Of a DNA stretch of 62,063 nt, positions 32,538 to 42,707 are shown in pieces. Origin of the DNA: Saccharofermentans sp. (GTDB lineage: Bacteria; Bacillota; Clostridia; Saccharofermentanales; Saccharofermentanaceae); contig JAIKZM010000040.1 of NCBI GenBank assembly GCA_024682215.1, positions 1 through 62,063 on the forward strand. Direction: 5' to 3'. The position numbers were made by a program, and so were the translations under genes. The first letter of the stretch is position 1; the number at the start of each line of letters is the position of its first letter. The notes beneath the pieces were generated by a model that searched no databases, was not told the origin of the DNA, and was given only the letters and a program-made list of their open reading frames with translations.

Positions 32538-33623
32538 ATGACCACATATCTGGTAACAGGCTGCGCAGGCTTTATCGGTACTTCATTTGTACATTACATG
32601 CTGTCAAGATACAGCGACATACGCATCGTTAACCTTGATGCACTTACGTATGCCGGCAATCTGGAGAATCTCAAGGATCTTGAGGATGACGAAAGACATA
32701 TCTTTGTACACGGAAACATATGCGATAAGGAGCTTGTGGCTTCACTCATTGCAAAATATGATCCGGACTGCATTATCAATTTCGCTGCGGAAAGCCATGT
32801 GGACCGATCGATTGCAGGTCCCGAGATCTTTGTTACCACCAATGTGCTCGGAACGGTGAACCTTCTTCAGCGTGCGAAGGATGCATGGTATGATGCGGGT
32901 CAGAAGACATGGAAAAAAAGCAAGAAATACATTCAGGTAAGTACTGATGAAGTATACGGTGCTCTCGGTGCAACGGGCTTTTTTACGGAGACCACACCGC
33001 TTGATCCGCATTCGCCCTACAGTTCTTCCAAAGCTTCTGCCGATCTGTTTGTAAAAGCATTTCATGATACATACGGCATGCCGGTAAACATCACCAGGTG
33101 CAGTAACAATTACGGAATGTGGCAGTTCCCCGAAAAGCTCATTCCTTTAATGATCAACAATGCAATGAATCATAAAAAGCTTCCGGTCTATGGTGACGGC
33201 ATGCAGATACGCGACTGGCTTTTTGTCGAGGATCACTGCAAGGCTATAGACATGGTCGCGCAGGGCGGCAGAGACGGTGAAGTATATAACATCGGCGGAC
33301 ACAATGAGAGGCCTAACATATTCATCGTAAAGACGATAATCGCACAGCTTTCGGAACGCCTTAACGATCCTGAGATCAACGAAGGCCTTATCGAACATGT
33401 GGAAGACAGGCTCGGTCATGACCGCCGTTACGGGATCGATCCCGGCAAGATCAAAGCGGATCTCGGCTGGTATCCGGAGACTGCTTTTGAGACAGGCATC
33501 GTTAGGACTATCGACTGGTATCTAGCGAATAAGGAATGGATGGAACGCGTCACGAGCGGTGAGTATCAGAAGTACTATGAGACAATGTATGCTGACAGGA
33601 AAAAGATAGGAGAAGACAAATGA
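32538..33623 (+). CDS. rfbB: dTDP-glucose 4,6-dehydratase
   Basis: A 361-residue short-chain dehydrogenase-type enzyme that converts dTDP-glucose to dTDP-4-keto-6-deoxyglucose. The NAD loop is GCAGFIG (residues 8-14). The catalytic stretch is STDEVYG with the Asp-Glu pair, and the active-site YSSSK lies near residue 160. The length fits the family. GAAAGGAAAT precedes the ATG. The gene overlaps rfbA by 4 bp (ATGA). The two genes supply the first steps of dTDP-rhamnose or a related deoxysugar; rfbC and rfbD are not in the window. Confidence 0.95.
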   Translation: MTTYLVTGCAGFIGTSFVHYMLSRYSDIRIVNLDALTYAGNLENLKDLEDDERHIFVHGNICDKELVASLIAKYDPDCIINFAAESHVDRSIAGPEIFVTTNVLGTVNLLQRAKDAWYDAGQKTWKKSKKYIQVSTDEVYGALGATGFFTETTPLDPHSPYSSSKASADLFVKAFHDTYGMPVNITRCSNNYGMWQFPEKLIPLMINNAMNHKKLPVYGDGMQIRDWLFVEDHCKAIDMVAQGGRDGEVYNIGGHNERPNIFIVKTIIAQLSERLNDPEINEGLIEHVEDRLGHDRRYGIDPGKIKADLGWYPETAFETGIVRTIDWYLANKEWMERVTSGEYQKYYETMYADRKKIGEDK

Positions 33624-34507
33624 AAGGCATAATATTATCGGGCGGTTCAGGCACAAGACTTTATCCGTTGACTATTGTAACATCTAAGCAGCTCCTGCCG
33701 GTATACGATAAGCCGATGATCTATTATCCGCTGTCAACGTTAATGCTGGCGGGAATCAGAGATATCCTCATCATATCGACTCCGGAAGATACTCCCCGGT
33801 TTGAGGCATTGCTCGGTGACGGAAGCCAGTTCGGCATCAAGCTTTCATATAAGGTCCAGCCGAGTCCTGACGGACTGGCTCAGGCTTTTATCCTCGGTGA
33901 GGAGTTCCTGGGCGGTGAAGCCGGTGCCATGGCGCTGGGAGACAATATATTCTACGGTTCAGGTTTCAGATCTTATCTGATAGAAGCACAGAAAAATGCC
34001 GAAGAAAACGGCAGGGCAACCGTTTTCGGTCACTATGTTCCGGATCCCGAACGATTCGGAGTAGTTGAGTTTGACGAGAGCGGAAAGGTCCTGAACATCG
34101 AGGAAAAGCCAAAGGAACCTAAATCAAATTATGCCGTTACCGGTCTGTATTTCTTCCCGGCAGGGGTAAGCGGACTGGCAAAACTGGTCAAACCGTCAGC
34201 GCGCGGAGAACTTGAGATCACGACTCTCTGCGATATGTATCTGAATCAGGGCATTCTGGACGTAAAGCTCTTGGGCCGAGGCTTTGCTTGGTTTGATACC
34301 GGTTCAATACAGAATCTTTTGCAGGCGGCCGAATTCATCGAAATGATCCAGAGCAGGCAGGGCATCATGATCAGCGCGCCCGAGGAGATCGCATATATCA
34401 ACGGCTTTATCAACAAAGATACGCTTATGGAATCGGCTAAGGCTTATGGAAAGAGCCTTTACGGAGAGCATCTTCTGGCTGTTGCGGAAGGAAAGATCAA
34501 GTACTGA
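33620..34507 (+). CDS. rfbA: Glucose-1-phosphate thymidylyltransferase
   Basis: A 295-residue nucleotidyltransferase that makes dTDP-glucose from dTTP and glucose-1-phosphate. Its signature [11 protein letters not shown] (residues 8-18) and metal-binding ALGDNIFYG are intact, and the length is standard for RmlA. It is coupled to rfbB through a 4-bp overlap, in the reverse of the biochemical order. An intrinsic terminator follows at 34536. The product probably feeds a cell-surface glycan, in line with the acyltransferases nearby. Confidence 0.95.
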   Translation: MKGIILSGGSGTRLYPLTIVTSKQLLPVYDKPMIYYPLSTLMLAGIRDILIISTPEDTPRFEALLGDGSQFGIKLSYKVQPSPDGLAQAFILGEEFLGGEAGAMALGDNIFYGSGFRSYLIEAQKNAEENGRATVFGHYVPDPERFGVVEFDESGKVLNIEEKPKEPKSNYAVTGLYFFPAGVSGLAKLVKPSARGELEITTLCDMYLNQGILDVKLLGRGFAWFDTGSIQNLLQAAEFIEMIQSRQGIMISAPEEIAYINGFINKDTLMESAKAYGKSLYGEHLLAVAEGKIKY

Positions 34508-34535
34508 CGTTTTGCTCCGGTTTTATAAATTACTG

Positions 34536-34573
34536 TGTCCCGCGGGTATTTATCTCTGCGGGACATTTTGTTT
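34536..34573 (+). terminator. Intrinsic terminator after rfbA
   Basis: TGTCCCGC pairs with GCGGGACA across a 14-base loop, followed by TTTTGTTT. Confidence 0.8.
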
Positions 34574-34648
34574 ATGCTCAAAACTTGCCTAACACTTTGC
34601 GCTAATCTAAAATATATATCCGCGTATGCGCGTATAGAAAGGCACTTG

Positions 34649-35713
34649 ATGAAGAACAAGACCGTAGACATAAACAGGATAATACTTACTGTTCTGGCAG
34701 CAACTTCGCTGATCCTTTTGATTGCGACCGTTATAGGCCTTATCTATTTCAATAACCGCATCGATGAATACAGTTCAGGCTCCAACGAGAAGATAAACAG
34801 TTATAAACATGTCTATGCCTTCATCGCAGATGACACCTTCGATACTCTTTCGGATTCTCTTTACAAAGACCTGGTCGAATACGGAAAAGAACATGACTGT
34901 TTCGTTGAAAGGATCGGAAGCGGACTCGCTGCCAATTATTCCAAGAATGATCTTTTCAACATCGCGATATATTCAAAGGTTGACGGAATAATAGTTCAGG
35001 GCGACGGAACCAAGGCGACCGATGAGATGATCAATAAAGCTGACAAAGCAGGCATCCCTGTTGTTACCGTTCTTACTGATAACAACAATTCAGCAAGAAA
35101 GAGCTTCATAGCAATGGATGACTACAGTGTCGGAACCGAATATGCGGTACAGATCAGGAACGCCGTAAGGGATGGCTATGACAGGCGGAGCCGGACGATA
35201 AATGTTCTTGTTCTGATGAATTCGCAGTACTCGAACCAGAACACTATACTTTCCGCGATCCAGGCCAGAGTTTCCAGTTCAAACCCTGCAGGTCCTCAGA
35301 TAAGGATCACCACGGAAAACATCACCAGTACCACGGCTTTCAGTATCCAGGAGAATGTCAAAGACCTTCTTGACAGTTACAGCGAACTGCCTGACGTTGT
35401 CGTATGCCTGAGCGACATCATTACGAGGAGCGTCAACCAGTGCATAGTCGAGAGCAGCCGCGTAGGAAGCACTAAAATACTGGGTTATTACGATTCTGAC
35501 ACTGTCGTTAAGGCTATAGAGCGCGGATCGATCTACGCGACATTCACCGTTGCTACGGAACAGATGGCGAAATACTGTGTCGACGCGCTCAATGAGTATA
35601 AGGCGACCGGCAATGTAAGTACTTACTTCAGTACAGATTATGAATTGGTGACGATCGATACTATCGCCATAAAGCAGCAGAACGGCGGCAAGGGAAAGAA
35701 TGAAGAAGATTAA
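34649..35713 (+). CDS. Membrane-anchored sugar-binding sensor protein
   Basis: A 354-residue protein. A single N-terminal membrane helix (about 12-35) is not followed by a lipobox. The rest is a type I periplasmic-binding-protein domain (about 55-330) of the LacI/ribose-binding kind, with VDGIIVQGDGTKATDEMINKA and the switch-like KAGIPVVTVLTD. It overlaps the kinase gene by 14 bp. Binding proteins tethered next to YesM-type kinases serve as the ligand-sensing part of the signal system, so this is probably a sugar sensor, not a transport subunit. ATG 34649 follows GAAAGG by 6 bases; the longer in-frame start lies within the terminator. Confidence 0.85.
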   Translation: MKNKTVDINRIILTVLAATSLILLIATVIGLIYFNNRIDEYSSGSNEKINSYKHVYAFIADDTFDTLSDSLYKDLVEYGKEHDCFVERIGSGLAANYSKNDLFNIAIYSKVDGIIVQGDGTKATDEMINKADKAGIPVVTVLTDNNNSARKSFIAMDDYSVGTEYAVQIRNAVRDGYDRRSRTINVLVLMNSQYSNQNTILSAIQARVSSSNPAGPQIRITTENITSTTAFSIQENVKDLLDSYSELPDVVVCLSDIITRSVNQCIVESSRVGSTKILGYYDSDTVVKAIERGSIYATFTVATEQMAKYCVDALNEYKATGNVSTYFSTDYELVTIDTIAIKQQNGGKGKNEED

Positions 35714-37190
35714 CCATTACTTCAGAAATCTCAAGCTCAGGCACAAGCTGGTCCTTGTGTTCCTCTTGACGTCGCTGTCTTCTCTCGGGATCAACATATT
35801 CGTATATGTTAACATCAATACCGCGCTCAATAAGATGGACGCCGTATATTCGAGCAACATCAGCCTCAACAACATTTCGGAGAGCCTTGAAAGGATCCAG
35901 ATGAGCCTTACGGGATTCCTCGAGACAAAAGGAACCGATGAGCTTGAAGCGTATTACAAGTATCAGCAGGAGATAAACAGCCAGCTCTACGATCTCAACA
36001 ACAACGCCACGGACAACACCAGCAAACTCACCGAGCGCAACATCAGGAAGATGACTGAGAACTATCTTAGCGTGGCTGATGCTGCGGTCACGGCAAAACG
36101 AGGCAGAAAGATTATGGAGTATACGAGACGGTACGAAGAGTGCCAGCAGCTCTATAACTATCTGAATGTTTATATCTATAGCCTCAACAACGAGCAGTTT
36201 AAAAACAACTCCGAAAACTACACACAGCTGAAGAGTTCGATGCAGATGTCCGAGGTCCTGTGCCTTTCTATCTTTGCGATCGTGTCATTGATGAACGTGC
36301 TCCTGATCATAATCATGACCGGAATGATCACCAAGCCTTTGACAACGCTTTCCGAAAAGGCGAACGAAATCTCGGAGAAGAGCCCCGAGAAAGTGGATCC
36401 GCTCGATGTCAGGTACAATGACGAGATAGGAACCGTTACAAAGGCATTTAACCAGATGCTCTTAAGTATCAAGGAATACATCAGGCGCATTAGGGCGCAG
36501 ATGGTTACGGAGAGCGCAATGAAGGAGAAGAGCCTCCTGATGGAAAACCATCTTAAGGATGCCCAGCTCAAGTATCTTCAGGCACAGATCAATCCGCATT
36601 TCCTTTTCAACACTTTAAACGCCGGTGCCCAGCTCGCCATGATGGAAGGCGCCGACAGGACGAACGAGTATATCAGGCACATGGCGGATTTCTTCAGATA
36701 TAATGTTAAGAAGGACAACGAGGTCGTTACGATCTCTGAGGAGATAGGCCTTGTCGACAGTTACGTCTATATCCTTAACGTAAGGTTTTCTGGCGATATC
36801 AGATTCCGCAAGGTCATTGACGAAACACTTCTGAACGTCAGAGTTCCCAGCATGATAATCCAGCCTCTGGTCGAGAATTCGATCAAGTATGGTACTCATG
36901 AGACGGAAGACGGCAGTGAACGGGGTGAGGTCGTGCTTTCTCTCTACAAGAAGGAAGACATGGCCTGCATAGAGGTCAGCGATAACGGACCCGGCATGCC
37001 TGCTGAGACGATAGAGAGGATACTTGCGAGAGAAAAGAGCGCCGGAACCGAATATGACGAGACGAAAGGCATCGGACTTAACAATGTTATATCAAGGCTG
37101 GATCTCTTCTTTGACGGCGCGGAAGGCGTTGACATAATCAGCAATGAAGGGGAAGGGACCAGGATAATCATTAAGATCCCTATGGAGTGA
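35700..37190 (+). CDS. YesM/LytS-type sensor histidine kinase
   Basis: A 496-residue kinase with two membrane helices (about 17-35 and 195-217) around a helical extracytoplasmic domain of 155 residues. A HAMP linker (about 218-270) is followed by the His_kinase phosphoacceptor at His300 (AQINPHFLFNTLN). The HATPase_c domain has VENSIKYG, DNGPGMP and GIGLNNV. This is the family that pairs with YesN-type regulators for carbohydrate sensing. It starts inside the sensor-protein gene and ends 4 bp before the regulator gene, so the three are coupled. Confidence 0.93.
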   Translation: MKKINHYFRNLKLRHKLVLVFLLTSLSSLGINIFVYVNINTALNKMDAVYSSNISLNNISESLERIQMSLTGFLETKGTDELEAYYKYQQEINSQLYDLNNNATDNTSKLTERNIRKMTENYLSVADAAVTAKRGRKIMEYTRRYEECQQLYNYLNVYIYSLNNEQFKNNSENYTQLKSSMQMSEVLCLSIFAIVSLMNVLLIIIMTGMITKPLTTLSEKANEISEKSPEKVDPLDVRYNDEIGTVTKAFNQMLLSIKEYIRRIRAQMVTESAMKEKSLLMENHLKDAQLKYLQAQINPHFLFNTLNAGAQLAMMEGADRTNEYIRHMADFFRYNVKKDNEVVTISEEIGLVDSYVYILNVRFSGDIRFRKVIDETLLNVRVPSMIIQPLVENSIKYGTHETEDGSERGEVVLSLYKKEDMACIEVSDNGPGMPAETIERILAREKSAGTEYDETKGIGLNNVISRLDLFFDGAEGVDIISNEGEGTRIIIKIPME

Positions 37191-37194
37191 GAAC

Positions 37195-38793
37195 ATGTAC
37201 AGGATAATGCTTGCAGACGACGAAGGAATAGTCATAGATTCACTTAAGTTCATCATCGAGAATAATTTCCCGGGTGAATGTGAGATACAGTCGGCAAAGA
37301 CCGGCAGGAGCGTAATCGAACTGGCTGAGACGTTCCGCCCGGATATTGCTTTCATGGACATAAGGATGCCCGGTATCAACGGCATCGAAGCCATGAAGGA
37401 GATCAAGAAGAACAATTCAAACATCGTCTTTATCGTTCTTTCGGCATATGACAAGTTTGACTATGCGAAGGAAGCCATTAACCTGGGCGTGCTTGAATAT
37501 ATCAACAAACCGTTTGATAAGATGCGCATCGTTGATGTACTGAAAAAAGCGATGTCTGCCGTGGATTCAGAACGTAAGACAAGACGCGAGGAACTTGAGA
37601 TCAAAGAGAAGTTTGAGACTGTCATGCCCATCATCGAAAACGGTCTCATACAGAATCTTCTGTTCCGCGAGCATTTCCAGGAGGATATCGACAACTACAT
37701 GAACCTCCTTGGCATCAAGGAGCAGTTCGGCTACATGATGGCGATCGTCAGCGGAAGCGAGCAGGTAGGCAACTATATGAAAGGCGCTGTTCCCGCATCG
37801 ATCGAACTGCAGAACAATTACTCAGACCTCAGACTGATAATCGATGATTTTTTTCACGGCGTGATCGGTTCGGTAATGGGCAACAAGCTGCCTGTTCTTA
37901 TTCCTTATGAAAAGGGCGAACTGTCCTATAACAAGAGGACGGAGATCGTTGAGAAAGCAAGGCAGATGTCGCATAAGCTCGATCACCGTTTCGGCATCAA
38001 GTTCAGGATCGGCATAGGCTCGGTACGCCCCATCGCCAATGTCTCAGAGTCATACAGCGACGCTATAGCCGTACTCGTACGCTCGGAGGAAAGGGTTGCG
38101 CATGCCGATGACGTAAGTGTCAGCTGCGAATACGACGAGAGCTATCCTCTCCAGTACGAGAAGAGGCTTTTTGCCGCAGTCGAAGCAGGACAGGTCAGAG
38201 AGGCTACGGATGAGGCTACGAGATTCTTCGACTGGATGAATAACAGCTCCGGCGGTACAGTTTCTGACATCAGGCTTAAAGTGCTTGAGTTTGTACTGTG
38301 GGCTGAAAGGCTTGCATATGGCAGGGGCGGACATGTATATCATTTCCGTTCCAGATCGGAATATCTTCCCGAGGTTTGCTCGATCGAGAACTCGAATGAA
38401 CTGAGACTCTGGTTCGTCAAGCACATTGAAAAGGCCGTCACCATGATCAATTCGGCACATGAGGACAAGACCGTCAGTGCCGTTGACAAGGCAAAGGATT
38501 ATATAGATGCAAACTTCAGCAAGGATCTTTCTCTTGATGACATTTCGAGGAAATTCGACATTAGTCCGTACTATTTTTCGAAGCTTTTCAAGAACAAGAC
38601 CGGCGTTAATTTTATAGATTATCTGACAAACATCAGGATCGAGAGGGCAAAAGAACTTCTCGCGGATTCCGATGCTTCCATGAAGGAGATCTGCTCGGAT
38701 GTAGGTTATTCCGATCCGAATTATTTCTCGAGGATATTCAAGAAGGTTACAGGCGTTACGCCCACGGAATATAAGGAGGTTACCCACAAATGA
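37195..38793 (+). CDS. YesN-type response regulator with AraC DNA-binding domain
   Basis: A 532-residue regulator. The receiver domain (1-120) has phosphoacceptor Asp55 (AFMDIRMPG), switch residues in LSAYDKFDYA and Lys in INKPFD. A long middle region (about 130-420) contains a YSDAIAVL-type degenerate linker. The C-terminal AraC double helix-turn-helix (about 430-530) reads SLDDISRKFDISPYYFSKLF. It is coupled to the kinase upstream and to the binding-protein gene downstream (ATGA overlap). The likely targets are the ChvE-like transporter genes that follow. Confidence 0.93.
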   Translation: MYRIMLADDEGIVIDSLKFIIENNFPGECEIQSAKTGRSVIELAETFRPDIAFMDIRMPGINGIEAMKEIKKNNSNIVFIVLSAYDKFDYAKEAINLGVLEYINKPFDKMRIVDVLKKAMSAVDSERKTRREELEIKEKFETVMPIIENGLIQNLLFREHFQEDIDNYMNLLGIKEQFGYMMAIVSGSEQVGNYMKGAVPASIELQNNYSDLRLIIDDFFHGVIGSVMGNKLPVLIPYEKGELSYNKRTEIVEKARQMSHKLDHRFGIKFRIGIGSVRPIANVSESYSDAIAVLVRSEERVAHADDVSVSCEYDESYPLQYEKRLFAAVEAGQVREATDEATRFFDWMNNSSGGTVSDIRLKVLEFVLWAERLAYGRGGHVYHFRSRSEYLPEVCSIENSNELRLWFVKHIEKAVTMINSAHEDKTVSAVDKAKDYIDANFSKDLSLDDISRKFDISPYYFSKLFKNKTGVNFIDYLTNIRIERAKELLADSDASMKEICSDVGYSDPNYFSRIFKKVTGVTPTEYKEVTHK

Positions 38794-39833
38794 GAAAGAG
38801 AGCTTTATTGGCGCTTTTACTTGCTGTCGTATTCCTCTTTACTGCATGCAGCGCAAATAAGAACAATCCCAACGAAAAGCAGCCGACCAAGGAAGAAAGC
38901 TGCACCATCGGCATGAGCTTTGACTCGTTCGTTATCGAGCGGTGGATAAGGGACCGCGATGTTTTTGTATCCACGGCGAACAGCCTCGGCGCAGAGGTCA
39001 ACGTTCAGTCCGCGAATGGTGACGTTCAGGCTCAGATATCTCAGATAAAGTATTTTATTAAGAGCAAGGTCAGTGCGATCGTAATCGTAACCATCGATTC
39101 GGATGCGCTGACACCTGTTATTGAAGAGGCTGTAGGTGCAGGCATCCCGGTTGTGTGCTATGACCGAATAGTAAGGAATGCCGGCTGCAGCCTATATATT
39201 TCTTTCGATAATGAAGCGGTCGGAAAAGCAATGGGCAAGGGCATCTGCGAAAAGATAGGAAAGGGTGCTAATATCGTGAAGGTGATGGGCCCTAAATCCG
39301 ATTACAACGTTGAACAGGTCATGAACGGTTTTGATAAGGCCTGCCAGGACTATGATCTCAAGGTTCTTGCCGGCTGCAACTGCGATGAGTGGAAGCCGGA
39401 AGCCGCGTATGAATTTATTAATACCAATATTGATAAGGTCAAGGAAGCTCAGGCGATAATGTGTGGTAATGACGCACTTGCAGGTGAGGTCATTCATGCT
39501 CTGGCGGAGAGAGGTCTTTCAAAAAAGATCTATACGGTCGGTCAGGATGCTGACGTTGAGGCCTGCCAGAGGATCGTTGAAGGCACACAGCTCATGACCG
39601 TATATAAGCCGGTTGAAAAGCTTGCGGTCCTGGCTGCTGAATGCACCGTAAAGCTTGCCAAGGGAGAGCCTTTGGATAACACCTCCAAATTTAATGACGG
39701 CAAGCACGAAATACCATATATTGCTATCCAGCCTGTAGCCGTATATAAGAATAATATTGATGACATTATTATAAACAGCGGCTTTCACAGGCATGAAGAA
39801 GTATATATGAATGTAGATAACAAACAAAAATAG
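38790..39833 (+). CDS. Sugar-binding lipoprotein (XylF-like)
   Basis: A 347-residue lipoprotein (lipobox LFTAC, Cys20) with a ribose/xylose-type periplasmic-binding domain: IEEAVGAGIPVVCYDRIVRNAG and YTVGQDADVEACQRIVEG are characteristic of XylF/ChvE relatives. It is translated from the last bases of the response-regulator gene, with AAGGAGG upstream. It differs clearly from the ChvE-like protein that follows, so the cluster holds two secreted binding proteins and one anchored sensor. The role could be either delivery to the same permease or presentation of ligand to the sensor. Confidence 0.88.
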   Translation: MRKRALLALLLAVVFLFTACSANKNNPNEKQPTKEESCTIGMSFDSFVIERWIRDRDVFVSTANSLGAEVNVQSANGDVQAQISQIKYFIKSKVSAIVIVTIDSDALTPVIEEAVGAGIPVVCYDRIVRNAGCSLYISFDNEAVGKAMGKGICEKIGKGANIVKVMGPKSDYNVEQVMNGFDKACQDYDLKVLAGCNCDEWKPEAAYEFINTNIDKVKEAQAIMCGNDALAGEVIHALAERGLSKKIYTVGQDADVEACQRIVEGTQLMTVYKPVEKLAVLAAECTVKLAKGEPLDNTSKFNDGKHEIPYIAIQPVAVYKNNIDDIIINSGFHRHEEVYMNVDNKQK

Positions 39834-39963
39834 CATATATTTATCATTTTTGTGACTTTTGAAGCAAAAATGTGCTAATGCCCCTACGGGTCTTTGAGCA
39901 ATAAGCCAAAATTTCAAGAAAGTAGATATGTTTCTCCTATAAGGTGAGTGTTAATTTAAGTTT

Positions 39964-39981
39964 AACGATAAGTAAATCGTT
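39964..39981 (+). repeat. Short inverted repeat upstream of the ChvE-like gene
   Basis: AACGAT-AAGTAA-ATCGTT, a 6-bp inverted repeat 34 bases before the ATG. It may be a regulator site or a 5' UTR hairpin. No clear -35/-10 pair was found in the 181-bp gap. Confidence 0.35.
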
Positions 39982-40014
39982 CACACACACATTCACTCAA
40001 AGGAGGAATTTTGA

Positions 40015-41073
40015 ATGAAAAAGTTAATTGCTGGACTTATGCTGTCCGCGATGGCTGTTGGATGCCTCGCTGGTTGTAACGGCGCTGGTTCCGGAAAGAA
40101 GAAGGTTGGCGTTTCAATGCCTACAAAGGATCTCCAGAGATGGAACCAGGACGGTGCCAACATGGAGTCAAAACTTAAGGCTGCTGGTTACGATGTTGAC
40201 CTCCAGTTCGCTTCTAACGACGTAGCTACTCAGCTCTCACAGATTGAGAACATGATCTCCGGCGGATGCAACGTTCTCGTTATCTCCGCTATCGAAGGTT
40301 CTTCCCTCGGTACAGCTCTCGACAAGGCTGAAGCTAAGAAGATCCCTGTAATCGCTTATGACCGTCTCCTTATGGACTCTGCTACAGTTGATTACTATGC
40401 AACATTCGACAACTACAAGGTTGGTACTATCCAGGGTACTTATGTTAAGGATACCCTTAAGCTTGACGAAGCAGCTGGTCCGTTCAACCTCGAGATCACA
40501 GCTGGTGACCCCGGCGACAACAACGCAGGCCTCTTCTATCAGGGTGCTTATGACGTTCTTAAGCCTTACATCGATTCCGGCAAGCTCGTAATCAAGTCAG
40601 GTCAGGTCGAGTTCGCTAAGGTTGCTACAGCTAAGTGGAAGACAGAGGAAGCTCAGAAGAGAGCAGAGAACATTCTCTCATCCTTCTATTCTGACGGTTC
40701 CAATGTTGACGTATGGCTCTGCTCCAATGACTCAACAGCTCTCGGCGTAACAAACGCTCTCGGCGCTAACTACAAGGGCAAGTATCCTGTCATCACAGGT
40801 CAGGACTGCGACAAGGCTAACGTTAAGAACATGCTCGATGGCAAGCAGTCAATGTCAGTATTCAAGGATACACGTACTCTCGCTGACCAGGTTGTTAAGA
40901 TGGTTACCCAGATCCTCAAGGGTGAAAAGGTTGACGTTAACGACACCAAGTCTTACAACAACGGCAAGATCGTAGTTCCTTCTTACCTCTGCGACCCTGT
41001 ATTTGCTGATGCAAATAACTACAAGCAGATTCTCATCGACTCCGGCTACTACAAGGCTGAAGATATTGCATAA
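40015..41073 (+). CDS. chvE: ChvE-like multiple monosaccharide-binding lipoprotein
   Basis: A 352-residue lipoprotein (lipobox CLAGC, Cys21). It aligns closely with the ChvE galactose/glucose/arabinose-binding protein over its whole length, including NQLSQIEN-type AAxDVATQLSQIENM, VIAYDRLLMDS, YYATFDN, GDPGDNNA and FKDTRTLADQVVKM. It captures monosaccharides for the ATPase and permeases downstream. The codon choice is strongly biased (GCT, GTT, AAG and CTC), unlike neighbouring genes, which fits very high expression. AAAGGAGGAATT precedes the ATG. A stable hairpin follows the stop and probably raises its output over the transporter genes. Confidence 0.92.
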   Translation: MKKLIAGLMLSAMAVGCLAGCNGAGSGKKKVGVSMPTKDLQRWNQDGANMESKLKAAGYDVDLQFASNDVATQLSQIENMISGGCNVLVISAIEGSSLGTALDKAEAKKIPVIAYDRLLMDSATVDYYATFDNYKVGTIQGTYVKDTLKLDEAAGPFNLEITAGDPGDNNAGLFYQGAYDVLKPYIDSGKLVIKSGQVEFAKVATAKWKTEEAQKRAENILSSFYSDGSNVDVWLCSNDSTALGVTNALGANYKGKYPVITGQDCDKANVKNMLDGKQSMSVFKDTRTLADQVVKMVTQILKGEKVDVNDTKSYNNGKIVVPSYLCDPVFADANNYKQILIDSGYYKAEDIA

Positions 41074-41090
41074 GACCTGCTAAATCACAG

Positions 41091-41126
41091 CATACAGGCG
41101 GGTTGATCCCGCCTGTATGTTTGTTT
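41091..41126 (+). terminator. Hairpin between binding-protein and ATPase genes
   Basis: CATACAGGCGGG pairs perfectly with CCCGCCTGTATG across TTGAT and is followed by TTTGTTTACTT. It probably acts as a partial terminator or 3' stabiliser, giving more binding protein than transporter. Confidence 0.8.
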
Positions 41127-41167
41127 ACTTAACTTAACCCACAACACAAAGAGAAAGAGGAAATCAA

Positions 41168-42706
41168 ATGGCAGAAGTTTTGCTTGAAATGAAAAGTCTA
41201 ACCAAAACTTTTCCGGGCGTAAAAGCACTCGACAATGTCAATTTGAAAGTTGAAAAGGGCGAGATACACGCGCTTGTCGGCGAGAACGGCGCCGGAAAGT
41301 CTACACTCATGAACGTATTGAGTGGCATTTATCCGTATGGTACGTATGACGGAGATATCATTTACAACGGTGAAGTCTGCCAATTCCATAAGATTAAGGA
41401 TTCCGAAAGCAAAGGAATAGTAATCATTCATCAGGAACTGGCTCTGGTCCCTTACATGACAATCGGCGAGAACATGTTCCTGGGAAATGAACGTGGTAAG
41501 AAATACAATATCGATTGGAATCTGACGTATTCCGAAGCTGACAAATACCTTAAGATGGTCGGTCTTTCCGATTCCTCCAAGACACTGGTCAAGGACATTG
41601 GTACCGGCAAACAACAGCTCGTAGAGATCGCAAAGGCACTTGCAAAGCATGCTAAGCTCCTGATACTCGACGAGCCTACTTCATCACTCAACGAGACTGA
41701 TTCAAGAGCTCTCCTTGATCTGATGCTTGAATTCAAAAAGAACGGCATGACGATGATCATCATCTCACATAAGCTCAACGAAGTTGCTTACGTTGCAGAC
41801 AAGATCACGATCATAAGAGACGGTTCAACTATCGAAACTCTTGACTGCAAGAAGGACGATATCTCCGAGGACCGTATCATCAAAGGAATGGTTGCCCGTG
41901 AAATGACAGACCGTTTCCCAAAGAGACACGATGTAAAGATCGGTGATATGATGATGGAGGTCAAAAACTGGACCGTATATCATCCCGAATTTACCGAGCG
42001 TAAGGTCGTAGATGATGTTTCGATCAATGTGCGCAAGGGCGAAGTCGTAGGAATCTATGGACTCATGGGTGCAGGCCGTACGGAGCTCGCGATGAGCATC
42101 TTCGGAAGATCATACGGTATCGGCATTACCGGTGAACTTATTCTCAACGGCACACCGGTTCACCTTACAAGCCCTAAGAATGCCATCGAACACAAACTCG
42201 CATATGTTACCGAGGACAGAAAAGGCAACGGCCTGGTTCTCACAAATTCAATAAAGGTCAATACATCCCTTGCAAATCTCGATGCACTGAGCAATCACAA
42301 AGTCATCGACCAGGATAAGGAATATGATGTTGCCGTAGAGTACGTAAAGAAGCTCAGAACGAAGACACCTTCCGTTGAGCAGAACGTCGGTAATCTTTCA
42401 GGCGGTAACCAGCAGAAAGTCCTTCTTGCAAAGTGGATGTTCGCAGATCCTGATGTTCTCATCCTCGACGAACCTACAAGAGGTATCGACGTAGGTGCTA
42501 AATACGAGATCTACTGCATTATCAACGATCTTGCGGCAGCTGGAAAATCAGTCATCCTGATCTCATCCGAGCTTCCTGAAGTCTTAGGGATGAGTGACCG
42601 TATTTACATTATGAACGCTGCGAAGATCGTAGGCGAAATGCCTGCATCTGAAGCATCACAAGAAAACATCATGGCTTGCATCGTCAAGTCAGGAAGAGGA
42701 GAGTGA
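41168..42706 (+). CDS. gguA: Sugar ABC transporter ATPase (double nucleotide-binding domain)
   Basis: A 512-residue ATPase with two tandem nucleotide-binding domains, as in MglA/GguA. The first has Walker A GENGAGKS (38-45) and Walker [13 protein letters not shown]. The second has the usual degenerate Walker A GLMGAGRT, an intact LSGGNQQKV signature and [13 protein letters not shown]. Signature of the first half is [14 protein letters not shown]. It energises import of the sugar bound by the ChvE-like protein. AAGAGGAAATC precedes the ATG. Two permease genes follow without gaps. Confidence 0.93.
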   Translation: MAEVLLEMKSLTKTFPGVKALDNVNLKVEKGEIHALVGENGAGKSTLMNVLSGIYPYGTYDGDIIYNGEVCQFHKIKDSESKGIVIIHQELALVPYMTIGENMFLGNERGKKYNIDWNLTYSEADKYLKMVGLSDSSKTLVKDIGTGKQQLVEIAKALAKHAKLLILDEPTSSLNETDSRALLDLMLEFKKNGMTMIIISHKLNEVAYVADKITIIRDGSTIETLDCKKDDISEDRIIKGMVAREMTDRFPKRHDVKIGDMMMEVKNWTVYHPEFTERKVVDDVSINVRKGEVVGIYGLMGAGRTELAMSIFGRSYGIGITGELILNGTPVHLTSPKNAIEHKLAYVTEDRKGNGLVLTNSIKVNTSLANLDALSNHKVIDQDKEYDVAVEYVKKLRTKTPSVEQNVGNLSGGNQQKVLLAKWMFADPDVLILDEPTRGIDVGAKYEIYCIINDLAAAGKSVILISSELPEVLGMSDRIYIMNAAKIVGEMPASEASQENIMACIVKSGRGE

Positions 42707-42707
42707 C

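Noticed and set aside
39192..39497. Minus-strand ORF inside the XylF-like gene
   Set aside because: Shadow of a well-supported binding-protein gene, with no ribosome site.
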